From the NCBI GenBank assembly GCA_947630505.1, contig CANRHV010000023.1:1-38917 (forward strand): a DNA stretch of 38,917 bases, written 5' to 3'. Position 1 is the stretch's first letter. Each line of letters opens with the position of its first letter. Source of the DNA: an uncultured Monoglobus sp. GTDB lineage: Bacteria; Bacillota; Clostridia; Monoglobales; Monoglobaceae. The notes beneath the pieces are model-generated. The model was not told where the DNA came from. It did not search any database and saw only the letters and a program-made list of their open reading frames with translations. Position numbers and translations under genes: made by a program. Below, piece after piece: positions 15,935 to 23,720 of the stretch.

Positions 15935-18900
15935 TTGGATTTCGCGCATCTGCATACCCACACGGCATACAGTCTGCTCGACGGGCAGGGCACAATACCG
16001 AAGATACTCGACCGCGCCAAAGAACTGGGTCAGACCGCCATGGCGATCACCGACCACGGCAACATGTACGGCGTGATCGAGTTTTATGAGTACGCGAAAA
16101 AAATCGGGATCAAGCCCATTCTCGGCTGCGAGGTGTACCTGGCGGCGCGGAGCAGGTTTGACAAGGTGTACGAGTTTGACAAGGAAAGATACCACCTGAT
16201 ACTGCTGGCGGAAAACAACGTCGGCTACCAAAATCTTATGAAAATAGTGTCGAGCGGCTTTATCGACGGCTTTTATTTCAAGCCCCGCGTCGACATCGAA
16301 CTCCTCAGAAAATACAGCGGCGGAATAATCGCGCTGAGCGGCTGCATGTTCGGCCCGCTGTCGCACAGGATAATGGCCGGGAATTACGACAAAGCTCTTG
16401 AGTGCGCCAAGGAGTTTACAGACATATTCGGTAAAGACAATTTCTTTGTGGAGATACAGGATCACGGTCTTTATGAGCAAAAAAAGCTGAACTCGGGCCT
16501 CATAAAGCTGGCGCGGGAGCTGGGCTTGAGCCTCGCCGCCACAAACGACATACACTATGTGAGCAAGAGCGACGCCGAGTTTCAGGACATACTGATGTGC
16601 GTCCAAACGGGCAAAACGGTCGACGACCCCGACCGCATGAAAATGGAAAGCTCGGAGCTTTACGTTAAATCCGCGGATGAGATGGAAGCGCTGTTCGGCC
16701 ATATTCCCGAGGCGCTTGAGAACACGGTCAGGATCGCCGAAAGGTGCAATGTGGATATCGAGTTCGGAAAGCTGCACCTGCCCGAGTTTGACATACCGGG
16801 CGGCAAAACCGCGGAGGAATATTTATTTGAGCTTTGCATGGAAGGCTATCGGTTCCGCTATCCCGGCGAGCCCGAGGATGAGAGCGGCGCGGTGTACCGC
16901 AGAATGATGTATGAGCTCGACACAATAAAGAGCATGGGATATGTGGACTATTTTTTGATAGTCCGCGACTTTATAAAATACGCCCGCGACCACGAGATAC
17001 CGGTCGGCCCGGGCAGAGGCAGCGCCGCCGGAAGCGTTGTGGCGTACTGCCTGCACATCACTAATGTTGACCCGATAAAATACGACCTGATCTTCGAGAG
17101 GTTCCTAAACCCCGAAAGAATCAGCATGCCCGATATCGACGTGGACTTCTGTTACGAGCGGCGGCAGGAGGTCATTGACTATGTTAACCAAAAATACGGC
17201 AACGACCGCGTGTGCCAGATAATCACCTTCGGCACAATGGCGGCACGCCAGGCTGTGCGCGATGTGGGCAGGGCTCTCAATATGTCCTACGCCTCGGTCG
17301 ACGCGGTGGCGAAGCAGATACCCTTCGTGCTGCATATGACCCTTGACAAAGCGCTCGTTATAAGTCCGCGGCTCAAGCAGATGTACGACGGCGACCCCGC
17401 GGTCAAGCGGCTCATTGACGTCGCGAAGGAGCTTGAGGGGCTGCCGAGGCACGCCTCGACCCACGCGGCGGGCGTTGTTATCACAAAGGAGCCCGTCGTT
17501 AACTACGTGCCGCTCCAGAAAAACGACGACGTTATAACCACCCAGTTCCCTATGACGACCATAGAGCGGCTCGGGCTGCTCAAAATGGACTTTCTTGGGC
17601 TCCGCACCCTGACCGTAATCCGCGACGCAGTGCGAATGATATATGAGAATTACGGAGTGAAAATAGACATAGACCATATAACCTTTGACGATAAGGACGT
17701 CTACGACATGATCTCAAAGGGAAAAAGCGACGGGGTATTCCAGCTTGAAAGCGCGGGCATGAAACGGTTCATGACCGAGCTTAAGCCGTCATCCTTAGAG
17801 GATATTATAGCGGGCATCTCCCTCTACCGCCCGGGACCGATGGACTCGATACCCACATATCTCGCGTACAAGCACAACCCGAAAAACATAAAATACAAGC
17901 ATCCGCTGCTGGAGCCGATACTCAAGGTGACATACGGCTGCATAATCTATCAGGAGCAGGTCATGCAGATAGTGCGCGAGCTGGGCGGCTACTCTCTGGG
18001 CCGCGCCGATCTGGTGCGCCGCGCCATGAGCAAAAAGAAGGCCGACGTGATGCTGAAAGAGAGAGACGTGTTTTTGAGCGGCGCGGCCGAGCGCGGTATA
18101 GACGAAAAGACCGCGGGCTCGATATTCGACGAGATGATCGACTTCGCGTCGTACGCCTTCAACAAATCCCACGCGGCGGCCTACGCCGTTGTGGGTTATC
18201 AGACCGCCTACTTAAAGCGGCACTATCCCGCGGAGTTTTTCGCGGCGCTTTTAAACTCGTTTATCGACCACACCGAAAAAATCAGCAAATATATCTTGAT
18301 AGCGAAAAACGAGGGCGTCAAGGTGACCCCTCCCGACATAAACGTAAGCGGAAGCAAATTCACGGCCAAAGACGGCGGTATCGTGTTCGGCCTGGGCGCG
18401 GTCAAAAACGTGGGCGAGGGCGTTGTGCGCGAGATCGAGGCCGAGCGCGAGCGCGGCGGAAGGTTTCCCACGTTCACGGATTTCTGCCGCAGAATGACGG
18501 GCAAAAAGACAAACAAGCGCGTTGTTGAAAACCTGATACGCTGCGGCGCGTTCGACAGCCTCGGGCTGAAGCGCAGCGTTCTGCTGTACGAATACGAAAC
18601 TGTTATCGACAGATTCGCGCAGACGGCCAAAAACGAGCTCCCGGGTCAGATCAGCCTGTTTGACATGGGAGACGACGAGCCGCAAAAGCCCGACGCCGAT
18701 AATTTCAAAGACAGACCCGAGCTGCAAAAATCGGCCATGCTGGCCATGGAAAAAGAGAGCATAGGCATGTATGTCTCGGGACACCCGCTTGACGACTATC
18801 GAGACATGCAGTTCGCCCCCGGCATAACAACAATACTCAGCGCGCTCGAAAACGAGGACGGCGCTCTTAAGCCCGACGCGCCGGTCACAATGATCGGCAT

Positions 18901-19354
18901 AATTTCGGAGCTTCACACCCGCCGCACCAAGCGGAACGAGATAATGAAATATATCACCCTCGAGGACCTTACCGGCTCGATCGAGTGTCTGGTGTTCCCC
19001 GCGGGAGTCGCGGCGTATGACAGCCTTATAGAAAAAGACCGGCTCATACAAATACGCGGCGATCTGGACATAACCGAGAATCAACCGCCAAAAGTCCGCG
19101 TCAGGACAATAGAACCTCTCAAAAAGGCGCCGATGCCAAAGCTCTATATCCGCTTAGGCACCCGAGACGAGGAAAAACTGAACGCGATAAAACAGACGCT
19201 GAGCGGTGCGAGGGGCGGCGCGGAAATTTACGTTTATTTCGCCGATGAAAAGAAAATGTCAAAGGCGCGCGCCACGATAAACCCCGGAGACGGACGCATC
19301 GGGATACTTGAAAACATGCTGGGAAAAGAAAATATCAGAATGGTAAGAAAATGA
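15935..19354 (+). CDS. dnaE: DNA polymerase III subunit alpha (DnaE)
   Basis: This is a 1139-residue C-family replicative polymerase. The N-terminal PHP domain shows HLHTHTAYSLLDG and AITDHGNMYG. The palm carries GPGRGSAAGS near residue 360 and the catalytic triad Asp400, Asp402 (MPDIDVDF) and Asp552 (KMDFLGLRTL). A helix-hairpin-helix region follows, then an OB fold (about 970-1060, VTMIGIISEL...YITLEDLTGSIECLVFP). The TTG at 15935 is chosen because AGGAGGTCA lies 8 bases upstream and the protein then starts like other DnaE proteins; the in-frame ATG at 15911 lies only 4 bp past the -10 box. Its TGA is overlapped by an ATG in frame with birA. Confidence 0.95.
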   Translation: MDFAHLHTHTAYSLLDGQGTIPKILDRAKELGQTAMAITDHGNMYGVIEFYEYAKKIGIKPILGCEVYLAARSRFDKVYEFDKERYHLILLAENNVGYQNLMKIVSSGFIDGFYFKPRVDIELLRKYSGGIIALSGCMFGPLSHRIMAGNYDKALECAKEFTDIFGKDNFFVEIQDHGLYEQKKLNSGLIKLARELGLSLAATNDIHYVSKSDAEFQDILMCVQTGKTVDDPDRMKMESSELYVKSADEMEALFGHIPEALENTVRIAERCNVDIEFGKLHLPEFDIPGGKTAEEYLFELCMEGYRFRYPGEPEDESGAVYRRMMYELDTIKSMGYVDYFLIVRDFIKYARDHEIPVGPGRGSAAGSVVAYCLHITNVDPIKYDLIFERFLNPERISMPDIDVDFCYERRQEVIDYVNQKYGNDRVCQIITFGTMAARQAVRDVGRALNMSYASVDAVAKQIPFVLHMTLDKALVISPRLKQMYDGDPAVKRLIDVAKELEGLPRHASTHAAGVVITKEPVVNYVPLQKNDDVITTQFPMTTIERLGLLKMDFLGLRTLTVIRDAVRMIYENYGVKIDIDHITFDDKDVYDMISKGKSDGVFQLESAGMKRFMTELKPSSLEDIIAGISLYRPGPMDSIPTYLAYKHNPKNIKYKHPLLEPILKVTYGCIIYQEQVMQIVRELGGYSLGRADLVRRAMSKKKADVMLKERDVFLSGAAERGIDEKTAGSIFDEMIDFASYAFNKSHAAAYAVVGYQTAYLKRHYPAEFFAALLNSFIDHTEKISKYILIAKNEGVKVTPPDINVSGSKFTAKDGGIVFGLGAVKNVGEGVVREIEAERERGGRFPTFTDFCRRMTGKKTNKRVVENLIRCGAFDSLGLKRSVLLYEYETVIDRFAQTAKNELPGQISLFDMGDDEPQKPDADNFKDRPELQKSAMLAMEKESIGMYVSGHPLDDYRDMQFAPGITTILSALENEDGALKPDAPVTMIGIISELHTRRTKRNEIMKYITLEDLTGSIECLVFPAGVAAYDSLIEKDRLIQIRGDLDITENQPPKVRVRTIEPLKKAPMPKLYIRLGTRDEEKLNAIKQTLSGARGGAEIYVYFADEKKMSKARATINPGDGRIGILENMLGKENIRMVRK

Positions 19355-19377
19355 GCGAACAGAAAGGACATAAGATC

Positions 19378-20358
19378 ATGACGACAAAAGAAACTGTTCT
19401 TCAAATATTAAATCAAAAAATGGGAGAGACCGTATCGGGCGAGGAGCTTGCGCGGACGATCGGGGTATCCCGCGCTTCAATTTGGAAGTCGGTCAAAGCC
19501 CTGCGGGACGAGGGCTACAACATCGGCGCCAAGCAAAACTCGGGATATGTTCTGTCGCCCAGCAACGTGCTCTCGGCCACGATCATCGGCAAATACTTAA
19601 ACGACAAAGCTCTCGAGGATCAGATATCGATCTATCCCGAGGTCACATCGACCAACAACGTCGCAAAAAAATACGCGGCGGAGCGCGGCTGCTCGAATCC
19701 GATCGAGCGCGTGTTTATCGCCGACAAACAAACAGCCGGGCGCGGCAGGCAGGGGCGCAGCTTCTACTCTCCCCCGGGCAGCGGCGTTTACATGAGCTTT
19801 CTGCTCTGTCCGAGAGTCGGCGCGTACGAGGCGGCCAGATTCACCACCGCGGCATCCGTGGCGGTGTGCGCGGCCATCGAGAAAGCGTTCGGGCTCAAGC
19901 CCGACATCAAATGGGTAAACGACGTTTTTTTGAACAACAAAAAAATCTGCGGCATTCTGACCGAGGCCGTCACCGACTTTGAGACCGGAGGCGTCGAAAG
20001 CGTGATTATCGGGATCGGCGTCAATATGTTCACCGGCAGCTTTCCGAAAGAGCTCCGCGGAGTGGCGGGCTCGCTGGGAACCGACGAGAAAAAGTTCGAC
20101 CGCAACCGCCTGATTGCCGAGATAATAAACTGCATGACCGACCTGATCGAGATCACCGATGACAAAAAAATCCTGATCAAGGACTACATAGACGAGTACA
20201 AAAAACGCTCTCGGGTCCTGGGCAAGACGATAAAAATTCTCAACACCGGCGAGACCGCCAAGGCGATAGACATAAACAAAAACGGCGGGCTGGTGGTTAA
20301 GACCTCGGACGGAGTGAAAACTCTGCAAAGCGGAGAAATAAGCATTCGCCTCAAATAA
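19378..20358 (+). CDS. birA: Bifunctional biotin-protein ligase and biotin operon repressor
   Basis: This 326-residue protein has an N-terminal winged helix-turn-helix (about 1-60, VSGEELARTIGVSRASIWKSVKALRDEGY) and a biotin ligase domain with TSTN (90-93), GRGRQGR (121-127), KWVND (178-182) and GIGVNM. It makes biotinyl-AMP, biotinylates carboxylases and can repress biotin genes through the HTH. The ATG at 19378 has AAAGGA 9 bases upstream; an earlier ATG at 19351 overlaps the dnaE stop (ATGA) and would add nine residues. Confidence 0.93.
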   Translation: MTTKETVLQILNQKMGETVSGEELARTIGVSRASIWKSVKALRDEGYNIGAKQNSGYVLSPSNVLSATIIGKYLNDKALEDQISIYPEVTSTNNVAKKYAAERGCSNPIERVFIADKQTAGRGRQGRSFYSPPGSGVYMSFLLCPRVGAYEAARFTTAASVAVCAAIEKAFGLKPDIKWVNDVFLNNKKICGILTEAVTDFETGGVESVIIGIGVNMFTGSFPKELRGVAGSLGTDEKKFDRNRLIAEIINCMTDLIEITDDKKILIKDYIDEYKKRSRVLGKTIKILNTGETAKAIDINKNGGLVVKTSDGVKTLQSGEISIRLK

Positions 20359-20379
20359 CCGTAATATAAAGGAGAAAAC

Positions 20380-21483
20380 ATGAAAAAGAACATTAAAAGA
20401 ATTATCACACTGACATTCGCGCTGATGCTGCTTTGCGCAAGCTCGATATGCTACGGTATCGGATTTAATATGGATGAGCTCTGCGACTCGGTCGTGGTCG
20501 TGCACTCGTCCAATTCGGTAGGCACGGGCTTCGCGATATCGGGTAACATGATCGTCACCAATCACCATGTGGTCGACGCGACCACAAGATACACCATCGA
20601 GACGCGCTCGGGCACCCTGCTCGAGGGGCGGCTGATAGGCTCGGACGAGGCGCGCGATCTGAGCCTCGTTGAAGTGATAGGCGGCAATCTGCCGACCATA
20701 CCGATGACGACCGACATTCCGCCTTTGGGCGCGCAGGTTTTCGCCGTGGGTTCGCCGCAGGGTCTGGGCTTCACGGTGAGCGGCGGTATACTGTCCACCG
20801 CCGAGCGCGAGGTCGACGGAGTGACATATATCCAGACTGACGCGGCGATCAACCCCGGCAACAGCGGCGGGCCGCTGCTCAACGAGCTAGGGCAGGTCAT
20901 AGGCGTTAACAACATGAAGGTGCAGGACGCGGACAGAATATCCCTCGCTATACCCATGACATCGGTCGTGGATTTTCTCAGAGAACTCAACATCGAAGTG
21001 AACTACGCCGATATTTCGGACACCGATCTTGAGGGTATGAGCGGCGTGATCATCCAAAGCTCGTCGATCGAGGGCGGAACGCAGGAATCATACGAGCAGT
21101 ATTCCAACAGCCTGAGGAACCAGTATAACGACATATTAAAGACGATCCAGAATGAGAACAAAATTTTGCTGGGCGGCGTTATTGTCATAGCGGTGTTGTG
21201 CTTTATCCTGATGCTTGCCATGCTGTCGCAGAAGGAAAAAGTCAAAGCGTCGGAGAGGAACCTTAACAAGGCTATCGAGGCGCTCAAAAAGCAGAGCGTT
21301 CAGATAAAGGCGCTGAGCCGAATGGCGGCCGCGAGACAGACTGAAAGCGCGGAAGCTCCGCCGTCCGCCCCTCCTCCGCCGGCAAACATCTCAAGCGGTT
21401 TTTCGGAGCCGCGCCCCATAAGACGCAACCCGATGAGCAACTCGGCCAAACCGAGCCCGAGGCGAATATACAAGGACCAATAA
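20380..21483 (+). CDS. Secreted, membrane-anchored trypsin-like (HtrA-type) serine protease without PDZ domain
   Basis: This 367-residue protein has a signal peptide (about 1-26, ending SSICYG) and a trypsin-like S1C domain (about 30-205). The triad is His63 (IVTNHHVVD), Asp93 (ARDLSLV) and Ser162 (GNSGGPL). No PDZ domain follows. Instead there is a linker, one membrane segment (about 262-282, ILLGGVIVIAVLCFILMLAML), a coiled coil (about 285-315) and a Pro/Ser/Arg-rich tail with basic residues. The protease is thus expected outside with its tail inside, unlike the usual N-terminally anchored HtrA. Quality control of exported proteins is a likely role; the substrate is unknown. Confidence 0.85.
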   Translation: MKKNIKRIITLTFALMLLCASSICYGIGFNMDELCDSVVVVHSSNSVGTGFAISGNMIVTNHHVVDATTRYTIETRSGTLLEGRLIGSDEARDLSLVEVIGGNLPTIPMTTDIPPLGAQVFAVGSPQGLGFTVSGGILSTAEREVDGVTYIQTDAAINPGNSGGPLLNELGQVIGVNNMKVQDADRISLAIPMTSVVDFLRELNIEVNYADISDTDLEGMSGVIIQSSSIEGGTQESYEQYSNSLRNQYNDILKTIQNENKILLGGVIVIAVLCFILMLAMLSQKEKVKASERNLNKAIEALKKQSVQIKALSRMAAARQTESAEAPPSAPPPPANISSGFSEPRPIRRNPMSNSAKPSPRRIYKDQ

Positions 21484-21500
21484 AATTCACATTATATTCA

Positions 21501-21529
21501 TTGAAATATAAAAAGTCTTGTGGTATAAT
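21501..21529 (+). promoter_or_regulatory. Sigma-A promoter of the DUF1385-hicB-prmC unit
   Basis: TTGAAA (21501-21506), a 17-bp spacer and TATAAT (21524-21529), with a short leader to the start codon at 21563. Confidence 0.85.
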
Positions 21530-21562
21530 AAAACAACAGGCTTTATAAAAAGGAGAAAATAC

Positions 21563-22594
21563 ATGCCAAATAAAAACGAAAGCGCCTGCCAAAAGGCAAA
21601 GAAAACGTCGATCGGCGGGCAGGCGGTTATAGAAGGCGTTATGATGCGCGGCCCGTTCAAGATCGCCACCGCGGTGCGCAAGCCCGACGGCGAGATCATT
21701 GTGGACGAGCAGGAAATAAAAAAGAAAAAGGCCGGAAGGATCGCGGGACTGCCGATAATCCGCGGCTGCGTCAACTTTTTCGGCTCAATGATAATCGGCG
21801 TCAAGGCGCTGATGTTCTCGGCCAAATTCTTTGACGTTGACGAGGACGGCAACGAGATAGAGCAGGAACCCGGCAGGTTCGAGAAGTGGCTTGACGAAAA
21901 GCTGGACTCGGAGACCGCCATGAACGTGGTTATATACTGCTCGGTCATTCTGTCGCTGTTTTTGTCGGTCGGTCTGTTTATACTGCTGCCCACCCTTATC
22001 GCGGGCTTTATGACCGACTTTCTGCATGTCGAAAGCAACACTATGCTGACGCTGATCGAGGGCGTTGTGCGAATTGCTATCTTTGTCCTCTATCTGTCGC
22101 TTGTGGCGCGGATGAAGGACATCAAGCGCGTGTTTATGTACCACGGCGCCGAGCATAAGTCGATATTTTGCTATGAGAAGGGTCTGCCGCTGACGGTCGA
22201 GAACGTGCGCGTTCAGTCGCGGCTGCACCCCAGATGCGGAACCAGCTTTCTGCTGATAGTTATGGTAATCAGTATTCTGGTTTTTTCGATCATACCGTGG
22301 CAGCAGGAGACCTTCGCCGCTATCCCCGGGATAGGCGTGATCTTCTCGGCGATGCCTTGGGCGATATGGCGCGTTATACTGCGGCTGCTGCTGCTGCCGA
22401 TCGTTGCCGGAATATCGTATGAGATCATCAAGTTCGCGGGCAGGCATGACAACCTATTCACCCGCGCGATCAGCGCGCCCGGAATGTGGTTCCAGCACAT
22501 AACGACCAACGAGCCCGACGACAGCATGATAGAGGTGGCGATAAGGTCCCTGACCGCCGTTATCCCCGAAGACGAAACGGCCGACCTTTGGTAG
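21563..22594 (+). CDS. DUF1385 family membrane protein (YqhQ-like)
   Basis: This 343-residue protein begins with the family signature SIGGQAVIEGVMMRGP and has several membrane segments (about 125-150, 160-185, 225-245 and 250-290). It has the conserved HGAEHKSIFCYEKG motif, whose His and Glu suggest metal binding, and RLHPRCGTSFLL. The function is unknown. In clostridia the gene commonly stands upstream of prmC and prfA, and here prmC follows after a small insertion. The ATG at 21563 has AGGAG 7 bases upstream; an in-frame upstream start at 21518 would overlap the promoter and is rejected. Confidence 0.88.
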   Translation: MPNKNESACQKAKKTSIGGQAVIEGVMMRGPFKIATAVRKPDGEIIVDEQEIKKKKAGRIAGLPIIRGCVNFFGSMIIGVKALMFSAKFFDVDEDGNEIEQEPGRFEKWLDEKLDSETAMNVVIYCSVILSLFLSVGLFILLPTLIAGFMTDFLHVESNTMLTLIEGVVRIAIFVLYLSLVARMKDIKRVFMYHGAEHKSIFCYEKGLPLTVENVRVQSRLHPRCGTSFLLIVMVISILVFSIIPWQQETFAAIPGIGVIFSAMPWAIWRVILRLLLLPIVAGISYEIIKFAGRHDNLFTRAISAPGMWFQHITTNEPDDSMIEVAIRSLTAVIPEDETADLW

Positions 22595-22641
22595 TATTAA
22601 AACAGAGGATCAATATTCCGAAATAAAAGGAGGCAATCTAA

Positions 22642-22791
22642 ATGTCAATTAAATCCACAATTATAATTCAGAAAGAGGAAAATTGGTATGTTTCAACCGC
22701 GCTCGAATCGGGCGTTGCCTCACAAGGCAAAACAATAGACGAGGCAATAAAAAATCTCACCGAAGCATTGGAACTTTATATGGAGGAATAA
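22642..22791 (+). CDS. Small HicB-like protein (orphan antitoxin-type fold)
   Basis: This 49-residue protein has the HicB-like pattern: a first strand (STIIIQKEENWYVSTALE), then the motif SQGKTIDEAIKNLTEALELYMEE. In HicAB systems HicB is a partial RNase H-fold protein that neutralises the HicA mRNA interferase, often carrying an extra DNA-binding domain, which is absent here. No HicA-like gene (a small basic protein with a double-stranded RNA-binding fold) lies next to it, so it is an orphan or a stand-alone regulator. AAAAGGAGG (22625-22633) is a strong SD, and the prmC start lies 3 bases after its stop. Confidence 0.8.
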   Translation: MSIKSTIIIQKEENWYVSTALESGVASQGKTIDEAIKNLTEALELYMEE

Positions 22792-22794
22792 TAA

Positions 22795-23646
22795 TTGACT
22801 TTAAAACAACTGCGCAGGAGCGCTCACGAAAAACTTATAAACCACGGCGGCATCGACTCTCCGGAGCTCGACGCCGACCTTATTATTATGCACATACTCG
22901 GCATCGACAAAACCGAGCTCTTGACCCGCGACCCCGCCGTATCGGACGCGGCCGCCATCGAGGTCAACGCGGCGGTAAACAGACGGCTTAGCGGTATGCC
23001 CGTTCAGTATATCATCGGCAGAACCGAATTCATGTCGCTTGATTTTGAGGTAAACAAAAACGTGCTTATCCCGCGCTCAGACACCGAGATATTGGTCGAG
23101 GCGGTGATAGAAAAGCTGAAAAGCCGCGGCGCGGTCAAGATACTGGATATCGGCTGCGGCAGCGGCTGCATCGGCGTCAGTCTGGCCTACTATCTGCCGC
23201 GCGCGTCGGTGACCTGCCTTGACGTGTCGGAAAAAACTCTTCGCGTCGCGAAACGGAACGGAGAGCGGCACCGCCTGAACGGACGAATGAATTTTATACT
23301 CGGAGATATCAAAGACGAGACTGTTTGCGCCGAGATAATAAGCGCCGGATACGACTGCATCGTTTCAAACCCGCCGTATATCCCGACCGACGATATATTT
23401 GACCTTCAGACCGAGATCGTGGATCACGAACCACTCGGCGCCCTTGACGGCGGCGATGACGGTCTCGACTTTTACAGAGTTATAATCGAAAAAACCGCCC
23501 CTAAAAGAGGCGGGATCACAGCGTTTGAAGTCGGGATAAACCAAGCAGACGCCGTGGCGGACATGATGTATTCCAAAGGATATACGGGGATCGAAATAAT
23601 CCCCGACCTCGCGGGCATAGACCGCGCGGTCCTCGGAATTCTTTAG
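22795..23646 (+). CDS. prmC: Release factor glutamine methyltransferase
   Basis: This 283-residue protein has an N-terminal helical domain (about 1-75) and a class I SAM-dependent methyltransferase domain with DIGCGSGCIG (118-127) and the catalytic NPPY (192-195, SNPPYIPT). PrmC methylates the GGQ glutamine of release factors RF1 and RF2. The start is TTG at 22795 with GGAGG inside the end of the HicB-like gene. The prfA gene that often follows prmC in this gene order is absent: a terminator and the convergent GLUG gene come next. Confidence 0.94.
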   Translation: MTLKQLRRSAHEKLINHGGIDSPELDADLIIMHILGIDKTELLTRDPAVSDAAAIEVNAAVNRRLSGMPVQYIIGRTEFMSLDFEVNKNVLIPRSDTEILVEAVIEKLKSRGAVKILDIGCGSGCIGVSLAYYLPRASVTCLDVSEKTLRVAKRNGERHRLNGRMNFILGDIKDETVCAEIISAGYDCIVSNPPYIPTDDIFDLQTEIVDHEPLGALDGGDDGLDFYRVIIEKTAPKRGGITAFEVGINQADAVADMMYSKGYTGIEIIPDLAGIDRAVLGIL

Positions 23647-23653
23647 TTCTTAG

Positions 23654-23690
23654 AAAAGCAGGCGGAACATTCGGTTCCGCCTGCTTTTTA
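23654..23690 (+). terminator. Bidirectional terminator between prmC and the convergent GLUG gene
   Basis: AAAAGCAGGCGGAAC (23654-23668) pairs perfectly with GTTCCGCCTGCTTTT (23674-23688) around an ATTCG loop. T runs on both strands at the stem ends allow it to end plus-strand prmC and minus-strand GLUG transcription. Confidence 0.93.
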
Positions 23691-23720
23691 ACGCGAAAAA
23701 TCGGGAAGAAATAAAGTCGA

